Notes: generated by a model not told the origin, from the letters alone. Positions 46,452 through 55,266 are shown, numbered from the stretch's first letter. The stretch is 56,373 nt of DNA from Cognaticolwellia sediminilitoris (GCA_002104535.1 NBOG01000016.1:1-56373); one strand, 5' to 3'. Numbers and translations are program-made.

Positions 46452-48333
46452 ATATATAAAAGTAAAACCTTGAAGTAAAATCGAACTCAATCATTATTGA
46501 AAATGACTGAAATAATGATCGAATTATACGAGGTTTAGAGGCGCTAAACAAAAGAATTTATCGAAATTGAGTGAACTACCAGATCTAAAAATGAATAAGT
46601 ATTAGTGTTTTTTTAACGTAATAAAGGCTCAAAATACAGAGAAATAAACCTAATTTCCAAACTCATCAAATTAGTATTCATTATTGTGAGCTTTTGATAA
46701 TATTAATTTTTTAGCAAGGAATGCATGTTCATGAGAACAATTAACTTTAATTTTTTCCAACTTGGTTTATTACTTTTTTTAACCGTTAATATGGGCGCAT
46801 GTGGCAATTTTAATAATCTAGAAGAGCCATCAAAAAAGCTTTTAATATCTAATAATCAAAATACTCAGTCAACAACGGATACTCCTCCATTACTACCTGA
46901 AACACTATCTAATGATGGCAAAGAATATAAAGGGCTAACAACAGTCACTTTTGTCCTTAAGACTCCAGAAAACACACCAACTAATGCAAGTATCTATTTA
47001 TCAGGCACATTTGATGAATGGTCAGGCGGTGGTCATGATAAGTATAAATTTATCAAAACAGCGACAAATCTTTATGAATTGAGCATAGAAGAAGATGCTG
47101 GAAGTGCTCTACAATTTAAAGTAACACGAGGCTCATGGGACTCCGGTGAAGTTGATGAGCGAGGTCGAAGAATTGGCAATAGAGTAGTTTTAGTTAGAGA
47201 TAAAGCACTTAATATAAAATTGGTTGTAAATAAATGGAACGACCAGTCAACCGAAATTGAAAATATTGATGCAGGTTATTGGCATACATCTATACCTGAT
47301 TATCAACACAATTTAACAAGACCTATAATCAAACTAAATGGCACTCAAACCGTAATCATATCTTCCTTTGATGATTATCAAGAACAAGGAGCTACAGCAC
47401 TTAATTTCGAAGGTGTAGATATTTCGCCAAGAATAAAAGTTAATGGTTTACCAGAACAAATTACTGCTGGAGACCACATTATTACCTATAACGTAACAGA
47501 CTCCAAAGGGCAAAAAGCAGTTCCTGTAAGCAGGTTACTCAGGGTTTTAGATAAAGAACCCGTTAGCTATTCACTTCGTCCTGTTGGGGCTACTAGCTCT
47601 CATCTAGGATACATAGAGCAACTACCAAGTAATTACGGAAAGGATCCAAAACAGCTATATCCATTATTTATCTATCATCATGGTGCGATGGGAGAAGCAA
47701 CATCTATGAATTTAACGAGACAGACTTCACTTTTTGAACTCTCAAACTGGTGGGGCGGAGGACCGGCACGTATAGCAATGAGAGGACACTGGAATACTGA
47801 TTCACCATTATTAGTTTTATCACCTCAACGCTCATACTTTGCAACCGACATAGAAAGAATTGACGCATTTGTTGATTATGCAATTAAAAATTATCAAGTT
47901 GACCCGAAAAGAATTTACATGGGGGGATTTAGTGCTGGAGGTTTTGTTTCGTGGGAGTACGCAATAAATTATCCTAATAAAGTGGCCGCTATCATCCCAA
48001 TGGCAGGTGGAGTTTTACCAAGAATCGCAGGTGATATATGTAACGCAAGAGAAGTTACTGTGTGGGCTTTTCATAGCACAGTAGATAAATCAGTTGACGT
48101 TGCTGAAGCTAAAGATGCAATCAAGACTTACAACAATTGCCAACCGAGAGAAAAAGGTAAATTAACACTTTTTGATAATATTGGGCATCCGAGCCATCAG
48201 CAAGTATTAGAACTTGAAGGCATGTTTAACTATTCAGATGCTGGTGACCCATTTGATGAAAATATTTATACTTGGATGATGAAACAAAAAAAGTAATTGA
48301 TGATTTATTGGAACAATAAGGCCCATCGAGCAT
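46422..48333. mobile_element. Remnant of an element integrated in the 5' end of dusA
   Basis: The segment between the two dusA 5' repeats holds only the esterase lipoprotein gene; no integrase is visible. The arrangement equals that of integrative elements using dusA as attachment site, where insertion rebuilds the gene and leaves the old 5' end at the far side. The displaced copy has decayed (stop codon at codon 9), which suggests an old event. Element boundaries are approximate. Confidence 0.55.
46725..48296 (+). CDS. Lipoprotein esterase/depolymerase-like hydrolase with N-terminal beta-sandwich domains
   Basis: A 523-residue protein with a lipoprotein signal (NMGACGN). Residues about 65-155 look like a starch-binding/E-set sandwich (ASIYLSGTFDEWSGGG); about 195-275 resemble an HYR/DUF5011-type Ig fold. 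The alpha/beta hydrolase (about 285-520) has nucleophile GGFSAGG, with candidate Asp in VDKSVD and His in GHPSHQ. It resembles PHB depolymerase or feruloyl-esterase-like enzymes; the substrate is unknown. AAGGA lies 4 bases before ATG 46725 and 10 before ATG 46731. It lies within the dusA-flanked insertion. Confidence 0.75.
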   Translation: MFMRTINFNFFQLGLLLFLTVNMGACGNFNNLEEPSKKLLISNNQNTQSTTDTPPLLPETLSNDGKEYKGLTTVTFVLKTPENTPTNASIYLSGTFDEWSGGGHDKYKFIKTATNLYELSIEEDAGSALQFKVTRGSWDSGEVDERGRRIGNRVVLVRDKALNIKLVVNKWNDQSTEIENIDAGYWHTSIPDYQHNLTRPIIKLNGTQTVIISSFDDYQEQGATALNFEGVDISPRIKVNGLPEQITAGDHIITYNVTDSKGQKAVPVSRLLRVLDKEPVSYSLRPVGATSSHLGYIEQLPSNYGKDPKQLYPLFIYHHGAMGEATSMNLTRQTSLFELSNWWGGGPARIAMRGHWNTDSPLLVLSPQRSYFATDIERIDAFVDYAIKNYQVDPKRIYMGGFSAGGFVSWEYAINYPNKVAAIIPMAGGVLPRIAGDICNAREVTVWAFHSTVDKSVDVAEAKDAIKTYNNCQPREKGKLTLFDNIGHPSHQQVLELEGMFNYSDAGDPFDENIYTWMMKQKK

Positions 48334-48363
48334 CGGTTAGATGGATAATTTTTGTGAAATCAT
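48322..48363 (-). pseudogene. Displaced, decayed copy of the dusA 5' end
   Basis: Read on the minus strand from 48363 it encodes MISQKLSI, a stop, then PMLDG, against MISHKLSIAPMLDW in intact dusA. Twelve of 14 codons give the same residue or nearly so, and two key changes (GCA to TAA, TGG to GGG) make it non-functional. It is the far-side repeat of the dusA-flanked segment. Confidence 0.75.
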
Positions 48364-48407
48364 AAGTAAATAACTAACGTCTTAAAATTAGTTCTAAAGG
48401 CGTGAGC

Positions 48408-48437
48408 CTAGCCCAATATGAAAATAAATTGGGCTAG
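48408..48437. terminator. Hairpin between the esterase and doxX genes
   Basis: A 10-bp perfect stem CTAGCCCAAT/ATTGGGCTAG with a 10-base loop between convergent genes. It lacks a clear T run on either side, so termination is only probable. Confidence 0.45.
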
Positions 48438-48470
48438 GGAATAGTGATTAGAAAAGTAACTTACGATTAA

Positions 48471-48914
48471 CTAAGCTAGTTTTTTAATTAGTACATTGTC
48501 TAAAGCCAATTTTCCTGAGCCAGACAAGGCTAGTGAAACGCTTGCTGCTAACAACGCTAAGCCAAACTCATAACCGTTGTTCGACATAAATAATCCATTG
48601 GAAAAATGTACTGAGAAAATAGCCACGACCATTGTAAATGAAATAGCAATGGAAGCTGGACGTGTTAACAAACCTAATAGAATAAATAAGCCACCAAAAA
48701 ATTCTGCGCTACCGGCCAATAACGCCATAATAAAACCTGGGGCTAAACCAATTGACTCCATCCACCCGCCGGTGCCTTCAAGACCATAGCCGCCAAACCA
48801 ACCAAAGAGTTTTTGCGCGCCATGGGCCATAAAAATAATTCCGATAGGGAATCGAAGTGCTAATGCCGAATAACCTGCATTTGAAGTGATTAATTTTGCT
48901 AATAATGCTTTCAT
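48471..48914 (-). CDS. DoxX family membrane protein
   Basis: A 147-residue protein with four membrane helices. RFPIGIIFMAHGAQKLFGWF and the LAGSAEFFGGLFILLGLLTR segment are typical of DoxX/DoxD. Such proteins are associated with thiol and redox stress. It follows azoR by 60 bases in the same direction and is probably co-transcribed with it. Confidence 0.88.
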   Translation of the reverse strand: MKALLAKLITSNAGYSALALRFPIGIIFMAHGAQKLFGWFGGYGLEGTGGWMESIGLAPGFIMALLAGSAEFFGGLFILLGLLTRPASIAISFTMVVAIFSVHFSNGLFMSNNGYEFGLALLAASVSLALSGSGKLALDNVLIKKLA

Positions 48915-48974
48915 TTTACAATCCTTACACTTGTTACGAGTGTTAAATATTACTTAATTTGTTACAGCTGTACT

Positions 48975-49568
48975 TTACAGGCTGAAATTTTTGATCTCAG
49001 CTTGTGCGGCGGAGAATCTTTCATCGCTACCAGGCATATTTAGGCCTTCAGCATAAATAAAAATAATGTCATCAAGACCAAGAAAGTTAAAGAAACTGGT
49101 TAGGTATTGCGTTTGCGAATCCTCCGTTGTGCCTGAGTACATACCTCCCCTCGCCGCGATGATGACAACCTTCTTATTTTTTAGTAAACCCACGGGGCCA
49201 TTTTCCGTATAACGAAACGTTATACCTGCTCGCGCAACTCTATCTACCCAAGCTTTAAACGTTGATGGCACACCAAAGTTATACATTGGCATGGCAATGA
49301 CTAGGGTATCGCTGGTTTTTAATTCTTCAACTAAGCTATCAGAAATATTAGCAAGCTCGACCTGCTCGTTATTACGCTCATTGGCTGGGGTCATCCAAGC
49401 CGCCATTTCTTCCTGAGTTAAATGAACTAGCGCTTGCTTTGCTAGATCTCGCTCCACAACTTTAACCTCTGAAGTTGCCGCTAAGTTTGAGACTAACTCT
49501 TGAGCTAGTGCAGTTGACTTACCCTGCTCACCATTTATTGACGATTTAATGAATAAAATATTGTTCAT
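48975..49568 (-). CDS. azoR: FMN-dependent NADH-azoreductase/quinone reductase AzoR
   Basis: A flavodoxin-fold homodimeric enzyme of 197 residues that reduces quinones and azo compounds with two electrons. Visible FMN-binding segments are FIKSSINGEQGKSTALAQE, MPMYNFGVPSTFKAWVDRV and AARGGMYSG. The first operator-like ATTC-N9-GAAT (49696-49712) is centred about 67 bases upstream of a good promoter (TTGTTC-17-TACTGT). Confidence 0.9.
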   Translation of the reverse strand: MNNILFIKSSINGEQGKSTALAQELVSNLAATSEVKVVERDLAKQALVHLTQEEMAAWMTPANERNNEQVELANISDSLVEELKTSDTLVIAMPMYNFGVPSTFKAWVDRVARAGITFRYTENGPVGLLKNKKVVIIAARGGMYSGTTEDSQTQYLTSFFNFLGLDDIIFIYAEGLNMPGSDERFSAAQAEIKNFSL

Positions 49569-49643
49569 AGCTAACCTCTTATTTTTTAATTCTTAACTTG
49601 GTCTAATCTTTACAATAAAAACTAGCGCTTAAATTCGATGAGC

Positions 49644-49672
49644 ACAGTATCGATTAAAAACGAGTAGAACAA
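49644..49672 (-). promoter_or_regulatory. Candidate azoR promoter
   Basis: On the minus strand TTGTTC (49672-49667), 17 bases, TACTGT (49649-49644). The predicted start is near 49637, which puts the LysR-type site at about -67. Confidence 0.45.
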
Positions 49673-49695
49673 AATTACTAATTTACGCACAATTC

Positions 49696-49712
49696 ATTCG
49701 CTTAAAAAGAAT
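49696..49712. promoter_or_regulatory. LysR-type operator 1 (ATTC-N9-GAAT), azoR side
   Basis: ATTC-GCTTAAAAA-GAAT, a dyad of the T-N11-A LysR type. It is 53 bases (five helical turns) from operator 2 in the azoR/lysR divergent region. Confidence 0.6.
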
Positions 49713-49748
49713 GCTAACAAGCAGTATCTTTCGAATAGCTAATATCTT

Positions 49749-49765
49749 ATTCTCTTTAAAAGAAT
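49749..49765. promoter_or_regulatory. LysR-type operator 2 (ATTC-N9-GAAT), lysR side
   Basis: ATTC-TCTTTAAAA-GAAT, 40 bases upstream of the lysR start, a likely autoregulatory position. Confidence 0.6.
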
Positions 49766-49804
49766 ATTTTGTTAGTTGAAATGATTTAACTGGGCGAGTA
49801 AAAA

Positions 49805-50707
49805 ATGCTACGAATATCGTTAGAACAATGGCGCATGTTTCATGCTGTAGTTGAATTTTGCGGCTTTAATCAAGCCTCGCAAGGTGTACACAAAAGCCAA
49901 TCGAGTATTCACAATGCCGTCAGTAAAATAGAAGAGTCGCTAGGCGTAAAACTCTTTAGAATTGAAGGGCGAAAAACGGTATTAACTGAGGCCGGTCAAT
50001 TGATGCTTCAACGGGCAAATTACTTACTTGAAGAAGCGAGAAAAATTGAAGCTATTGGCCAAACCTTAAGCCAAGGCATTGAGACAAAATTGAGAATTGC
50101 GGTAGATGAAATTTTTCCTCGGGCGGTGTTATATCAAGTACTTGAAAATGTTTCTCTGCAATACCCTCTATTGCAAATTGAACTGATCGAAACTGTACTC
50201 AGCGGCGCTAGCGAGTTATTAGGCCAAGATGATGTTGAAATTGCTATAACACCTATTTCCCTTGGTGCTGGCTTTAGTGAAAGTCTTTGCTTTATCACCT
50301 TCCGTGCTGTCGCTAGCCCTGCTCACCCTTTGCATAAACTTAAACGTAAGCTCAGCTTAGAAGATCTTAAGTCTTATCGGCAAATAGTGGTACGAGATTC
50401 AGCGCAATTAAATAAAGACAAAAAAGCCAGTGAAGGTTGGCTTGAGGCAAATCAGCGTTGGACGGTCAGTCATTTACAAAGCTCAATTGACATGATTTGT
50501 CAGGGCTTAGGCTTTGCTTGGTTACCGGTTAATTTGATCGAGCAGCAACTGAAAAATAAACAACTAATCCCGCTCAAGTTAAATGAAAATAGACAGCGCT
50601 CTACTCAACTTTACCTCACGTTTAAAGATGGTGACTCACTTGGCCCTGCCGCTAGAAGCTTTATAGCAGAGTTGCGAGCACAATGCCTGGACTTGCAAAA
50701 CACGTAA
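49805..50707 (+). CDS. LysR-family transcriptional regulator of the azoR/pirin group
   Basis: A 300-residue LysR protein. The winged helix-turn-helix (about 5-63; FNQASQGVHKSQSSIHNAV) precedes a periplasmic-binding-like effector domain (about 90-295). Given its position between azoR-doxX and pirin-tauE, and three matching dyads in their control regions, it probably activates these genes in response to quinones or electrophiles, which is inference. The effector is unknown. Confidence 0.88.
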   Translation: MLRISLEQWRMFHAVVEFCGFNQASQGVHKSQSSIHNAVSKIEESLGVKLFRIEGRKTVLTEAGQLMLQRANYLLEEARKIEAIGQTLSQGIETKLRIAVDEIFPRAVLYQVLENVSLQYPLLQIELIETVLSGASELLGQDDVEIAITPISLGAGFSESLCFITFRAVASPAHPLHKLKRKLSLEDLKSYRQIVVRDSAQLNKDKKASEGWLEANQRWTVSHLQSSIDMICQGLGFAWLPVNLIEQQLKNKQLIPLKLNENRQRSTQLYLTFKDGDSLGPAARSFIAELRAQCLDLQNT

Positions 50708-50725
50708 CAATAGCACTAGACGATT

Positions 50726-50742
50726 ATTCTTAAAATACGAAT
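50726..50742. promoter_or_regulatory. LysR-type operator 3 (ATTC-N9-GAAT), pirin side
   Basis: ATTC-TTAAAATAC-GAAT. A -10 like TATGAT at 50787-50792 with a weak -35 puts the site centre near -65, the usual LysR activation position. Confidence 0.6.
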
Positions 50743-50825
50743 GACATGTACTAATAATGCTAATTTTAACCTACTGATAAGAACGATATGATCACTTCAA
50801 GAAAATCAATTGAAGGAGTTTATCC

Positions 50826-51518
50826 ATGAAATATATTAGAAAGTCAGCAGATCGAGGCAAAGCAAACTTTGGCTGGTTAGATAGTAAGCATAGCTTTTCG
50901 TTTGGTAACTATTACGATAAAAAGCATATGGGCGTTTCGGTTCTTCGGGTAATCAACGATGATATGGTTATGCCGGGTAAAGGTTTTGGTGAACATGGCC
51001 ATCGCGATATGGAGATTATTTCCTATGTTATCGAAGGCGCACTACAACACGAAGACAGTACGGGTAACAGCTATAAAGTACCGGCCGGTGACGTGCAGCG
51101 CATGAGTGCTGGTCGTGGTGTATTGCACTCTGAGTTTAATGCTTCGCAAAAAGATAAAGTAAAGTTTTTGCAAATTTGGATACAACCTAATGTCACCGGT
51201 ATTAAGCCAAGTTATGAGCAAAAAAGTATTCGCCAACAAGGTCAATTAACCTCATTAGTTAACCCAAATGGTGATAACGGCGCTTTGTCTATCAATCAAG
51301 ATGCAAGCATGTCACGTTTAGTGTTAAAAAAAGGCGAAGACATTACTTTAAACACCGAGCAGCGTATTGGTTATTTGCATATCATTAAAGGCCAATTAAA
51401 AGCCGACGGTGAAGAGTTTTCAGCCGGCGATGGCTTTGCTGTCGAACCAGAGCAAACACTAGAAATAAAAGCTGACTCAAGTATTGAAGCGCTATGGTTT
51501 GATTTACCTATCGTTTAA
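50826..51518 (+). CDS. Pirin family protein (YhhW-type quercetinase-like)
   Basis: A bicupin of 230 residues. The N-terminal cupin keeps the metal ligands of pirin: two His in GEHGHRDME and His/Glu in GVLHSEF. YhhW-type pirins can oxidise quercetin; the physiological role here is more likely redox stress, based on the neighbours. GAAGGAG precedes the ATG. It is the first gene of the probable pirin-tauE unit. Confidence 0.92.
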   Translation: MKYIRKSADRGKANFGWLDSKHSFSFGNYYDKKHMGVSVLRVINDDMVMPGKGFGEHGHRDMEIISYVIEGALQHEDSTGNSYKVPAGDVQRMSAGRGVLHSEFNASQKDKVKFLQIWIQPNVTGIKPSYEQKSIRQQGQLTSLVNPNGDNGALSINQDASMSRLVLKKGEDITLNTEQRIGYLHIIKGQLKADGEEFSAGDGFAVEPEQTLEIKADSSIEALWFDLPIV

Positions 51519-51581
51519 ATCATCACAGAGCAAGGCTGAGTCTGCCTTAATGCGCTATAAAAAAAAGAGGTTGAATTAATA

Positions 51582-52313
51582 ATGGAAATATCGGCAGTAT
51601 TACTTATCGCTGTAGTGGTTTTGCTCATCGGTATTTCCAAATCAGCTTTTGCTGGAACGCTTGGCGTATTTGCCGTGCCACTTTTAATGCTGAAATTCAG
51701 CGCGATTGAAGCAATAACCTTGATGTTACCCTTGCTGATCATCGCCGATGTAATGAGCGTAAAAAGTTTTTGGAAGAAGTGGGACAAGGCGCTATTAGCC
51801 AAATTAATACCGGGTGCCATTATCGGTATTATCAGCGCAAATTTGCTGATCGACTTTGTTAACCCTGATTACCTACGCTTTTTTATCGCCTTTATTTGTA
51901 TTGCTTTTGCCGTTAAAAACATTGCTTTTAAAAAGCTAAAACTTAGCGTGGTCAATAATCGTTTTGGCGCATATGTGATGTCAGCAACGTCAGGCATCAC
52001 TAGCACATTAGTTCACGCCGGCGGCCCGCCCTTAATCGTCTACTTTACCGCCATAGGTTTAGCGCAAACGAAATTTGTTGCAACCGCCGCCGCCTTTTTC
52101 GCCATCATGAATATTATTAAATTAATCGGTGTTGTCTCTTTAGGACTATTAACCTTTGATGTGGTATTAACAGCTCTGGCATTTTTCCCTTTAGCGGTGC
52201 TCGGGAATTGGTTTGGCGTTAAAATTAACCAACACTTAGATAAACAACGCTTCTTAAAGATAATGAATTATCTTTTATTAATTTTAGGTATTGGCTTACT
52301 TATTCCTAAATAA
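51582..52313 (+). CDS. TauE/SafE family sulfite/sulfonate exporter-like permease
   Basis: A 243-residue integral membrane protein with about eight helices. The two TauE repeats show GISKSAFAGTLGVFAVPLL near the N-terminus and SGITSTLVHAGGPPLIVYF in the second half. The substrate (sulfite, sulfonate or another organic anion) is not deducible. It lies 63 bases after the pirin gene and may share its LysR-controlled promoter. A good hairpin follows. Confidence 0.88.
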   Translation: MEISAVLLIAVVVLLIGISKSAFAGTLGVFAVPLLMLKFSAIEAITLMLPLLIIADVMSVKSFWKKWDKALLAKLIPGAIIGIISANLLIDFVNPDYLRFFIAFICIAFAVKNIAFKKLKLSVVNNRFGAYVMSATSGITSTLVHAGGPPLIVYFTAIGLAQTKFVATAAAFFAIMNIIKLIGVVSLGLLTFDVVLTALAFFPLAVLGNWFGVKINQHLDKQRFLKIMNYLLLILGIGLLIPK

Positions 52314-52323
52314 CCATTACATA

Positions 52324-52354
52324 AGTTCGGGGTAATGTATGCTTATCCCGAACT
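52324..52354 (+). terminator. Hairpin after the TauE-like gene
   Basis: AGTTCGGGGTAA pairs with TTATCCCGAACT over 12 bases with a single G-T wobble. No T run follows, so it is a weak terminator or an mRNA end-protecting hairpin. Confidence 0.5.
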
Positions 52355-52393
52355 AAGGTTAAATAGTTATACCCTCTATGGAATTCTTTCAGG

Positions 52394-53314
52394 CTAGCGT
52401 TTTGATAAGTGGATACCGGCCAACATACAGCGAACAGAGCCACCTGCGAGCTCAATCGCCGAAACATCAAGCGGTAAAAGTTTAACGCTTAGTTCTAGTT
52501 CTGCTATTTGTGCAGGGGTTAATGCAGAATAAGCCTTGCAAGACAATGCTAAAATTCGTCCTGAACGCCCTTGTAGCTCAAGTGCATTGCCACAAAAGGC
52601 ATTAATTTGTTGCTCTGATAACGCAATTATTTTTTTGCCAGAGTTTTTAAAACGATTAATGATTTCTTCACGACGCGCTAAGTTTGTGATCATATCAAAG
52701 CCTGCCATGACAAAATCAGACCCAATACACATTAAAACATTAGTATGATAAACCGCCACGCCAGCTTTATCTTCGGCATCAAACACCATAGGTTCAAAGT
52801 TAAAATGCGAACAAAAGCGTTCAAGTACGTGTGAGTCTGTGCGCTTTGAACGAGCAGCATAGGCAACTCGTTCAATATGGTCTAACACCATTGCTCCAGT
52901 ACCTTCTAGATAAATATTATCGTTTTCAAGTCCAGAATAATCGATAACATCCTGTACCCTATATTGCTGTTTAAGAAATTCGATAATATCGGCTCGTCGC
53001 TCCTTTCGACGACTTTTTGCAAACATTGGATATATAGCAATATGCCCGCCGGTATGCGTGGAGAACCAATTATTTGGAAAGACAGAGTCAGGGGTTTCTG
53101 TACCTGTATCTTCAAAGGTGTGAACAACAACACCTTCAGCCGCTAATAACTCGCCTGCAACAGTAATTTGCTCATAAGCTTGCTGTTTAATCTGCTGGGC
53201 ACTAAATAGTGCATTAGTTTGATAACTATTATCTTGTTTCGTCTCTTCATTCGGAAAAAAGTGGTGGGGCCGAATCATCACTACCGCATTAGGAGCCTGT
53301 GGGTAAATTGCCAT
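52394..53314 (-). CDS. ctlX: Citrulline utilisation hydrolase CtlX
   Basis: A guanidino-modifying-fold enzyme of 306 residues. The opening APNAVVMIRPHHFFPN, the TPDSVFPNNWFSTH segment and the C-terminal Cys in GGSVRCMLAG match the CtlX group, which hydrolyses citrulline. It is divergent from an Lrp/AsnC-type regulator, a typical arrangement for amino-acid catabolic genes. No ornithine-degradation gene is seen next to it in this window. Confidence 0.88.
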   Translation of the reverse strand: MAIYPQAPNAVVMIRPHHFFPNEETKQDNSYQTNALFSAQQIKQQAYEQITVAGELLAAEGVVVHTFEDTGTETPDSVFPNNWFSTHTGGHIAIYPMFAKSRRKERRADIIEFLKQQYRVQDVIDYSGLENDNIYLEGTGAMVLDHIERVAYAARSKRTDSHVLERFCSHFNFEPMVFDAEDKAGVAVYHTNVLMCIGSDFVMAGFDMITNLARREEIINRFKNSGKKIIALSEQQINAFCGNALELQGRSGRILALSCKAYSALTPAQIAELELSVKLLPLDVSAIELAGGSVRCMLAGIHLSKR

Positions 53315-53614
53315 TGTGTCGTTCCAAGGTGTTATAGATTAAATATATTTAGTGCTGAACCTTTCACTTTATCTCAATAACTTCGGCAATATTATCAATA
53401 GCCAGTGAGCAAATAATGGTTACCTTTACTTACTTTTACTGGCTTTTGCCTTGGCAATTAATTCAAATTGCAGTTTCATTTGCTTAGCACTTTTAATTGC
53501 TGCTTATAATATCTACTAGTTATATCAATATAAATGGCAAAATATTGTAATTATTTTACAAATAACTATCATATTGTACAGTTGAGATTACAAAGTGATA
53601 GGCAGAGGCTAAGT

Positions 53615-54070
53615 GTGACAGATAAAAACCAAATTAATAAACGAACCTATCTATACGATGCTTTAGATAAAGCGCTTATTGCTATTTTGCGAGCCGACGC
53701 TCGCACATCAATTTCAAATCTCGCAAAGTTACTGAGTGTATCTCGCGGGACGGTACAAAACAGATTAGACAGACTGATCAGTTCTGGTGCTATCTTGGGC
53801 TTTACCATTCGAGCGCATGATGAATTAGAAACCGATGTTGTAAAGGCACTAATGATGATAGAAATTGTTGGTAAAACTACCGCACAAGTTATTAATAAAT
53901 TACGCGGCACCCCGCAAGTTGAAAAGGTACATACCACCAACGGCAAATGGGATATGGTCGCTGAGATCAGCACTTCAGATCTACTCGAACTTGACCAAGT
54001 ATTAAGAGAAATAAGAACAATTGAAGGTGTGTTAAACAGTGAAACCAGCATCCTCTTAAGCTCTATTTGA
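53615..54070 (+). CDS. Lrp/AsnC family transcriptional regulator
   Basis: A 151-residue regulator from the GTG at 53615, which has AGAGG about 6 bases upstream. The helix-turn-helix (SISNLAKLLSVSRGTVQNRL) is followed by the RAM ligand-binding domain (about 75-150). An upstream in-frame start at 53534 would add 27 residues not expected in the family. It probably senses citrulline or arginine and controls ctlX, which is inference from divergence. Confidence 0.85.
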   Translation: MTDKNQINKRTYLYDALDKALIAILRADARTSISNLAKLLSVSRGTVQNRLDRLISSGAILGFTIRAHDELETDVVKALMMIEIVGKTTAQVINKLRGTPQVEKVHTTNGKWDMVAEISTSDLLELDQVLREIRTIEGVLNSETSILLSSI

Positions 54071-54313
54071 ACTTAGCGTAAATCCAAAAAGATATTAAGT
54101 TAGTTTAATGCTTGTTAATACAACCTACTGTTAGGTTTATTATGTAATTATAGTAATGTCTGCAGTGCTAAAAATACTTGTGATTACAGCTTTTATGAGC
54201 CGTGGAACCTTAACTAGACAGTATAAGTAAACTATAAACCTTGAGTACCTTGACTAATATATAAAACCTAAAGTACAGTCCTTGAGTAACCACTTAATAA
54301 AAAAGGATTTATC

Positions 54314-55198
54314 ATTAAAACACTTCGTTATCTCTTACCTTTTTCGCTTTGTTTCTCAGTACCAGTATTTGCAGAATCAGATACTATTCAACATGAAATA
54401 CAATATGGCATAATCAATTTGGCTAGCCTTTCATTTATCGATGGTGATTGGTCTGAATTCCCTGTCATTGGAGCAAGATATAAATACTATCTATCTCCCG
54501 TTGCCGACAGTGCTCAACCATACGATTTGCAGGCTCATTTAGGTAGAAACAGTTGGTTAAAAGTAGATGTTAATGCCCTCAACTTTAATCCAAATTTGGC
54601 TGGCAAATTTTATTTCAGTAAGCGATGGAGCGTAGAAGCTGATTTTAGCTATCAAAGTGATGATTCTGAATACAGTTCAACCGACCAAAATGGACAATTA
54701 AGAAAAACAAAATATCAAGAAGATGAGTTACTCTCTGACATAGCTATTAACTTCGCGTTTAATGAACAATTAACGTTTGGCGTTGGCATCCATAACTTCT
54801 CAGAAGTTAGTGAGTATTCAGATATTATTGATGATTATGTAAACTCTAAAGATTCACATACCCACAGCGATACATTTGTTGCACTAAAGGCTCGATACAC
54901 TAACGTAATTGCAGGAAAAGGCTTAGACGTTAGCTCATCAATTTCACATAACAAAGAGCAAAATACGGCTAAAGTATCAGCGATTTTTTACACTGCCAAA
55001 GATAACGCGTTTCTAGCAGGAATAGTATTCACAGACTTTACTGACCAGGATGATAATGACACAGATGGGTTATTTGCTTTTTCGTTAGGACACCATTATT
55101 GGTTTTCGCAAAATACAGCGATTAAATACGGTGTATCTTGGATAAAATCCGATGATAATTATGTATTACTGGACTTAAACGGTACTTGGCGCTTCTAG
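54314..55198 (+). CDS. Outer-membrane beta-barrel protein with apparent ATT start
   Basis: From the ATT at 54314 the frame gives a textbook signal peptide (MKTLRYLLPFSLCFSVPVFA if ATT initiates) and a mature protein of about 274 residues. It has alternating beta strands and a terminal aromatic (NGTWRF), as in outer-membrane barrels. AAAAGGA lies 7 bases before the ATT. An in-frame TAA at 54287 and no ATG, GTG or TTG before 54314 exclude an upstream start. An internal TTG at 54419 would remove the signal peptide. Length with the ATT start is 294 residues. Confidence 0.72.
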   Translation: MKTLRYLLPFSLCFSVPVFAESDTIQHEIQYGIINLASLSFIDGDWSEFPVIGARYKYYLSPVADSAQPYDLQAHLGRNSWLKVDVNALNFNPNLAGKFYFSKRWSVEADFSYQSDDSEYSSTDQNGQLRKTKYQEDELLSDIAINFAFNEQLTFGVGIHNFSEVSEYSDIIDDYVNSKDSHTHSDTFVALKARYTNVIAGKGLDVSSSISHNKEQNTAKVSAIFYTAKDNAFLAGIVFTDFTDQDDNDTDGLFAFSLGHHYWFSQNTAIKYGVSWIKSDDNYVLLDLNGTWRF

Positions 55199-55215
55199 GC
55201 AAAGTTTATTCATTA

Positions 55216-55266
55216 TGACAACATTGGTTACTAGTTACTTTTCTTAACTATTATTAAATGTTGTCA
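55216..55266. repeat. 10-bp inverted repeat after the outer-membrane gene
   Basis: TGACAACATT (55216-55225) and AATGTTGTCA (55257-55266) are exact complements across 31 bases. No T run follows. Confidence 0.4.
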
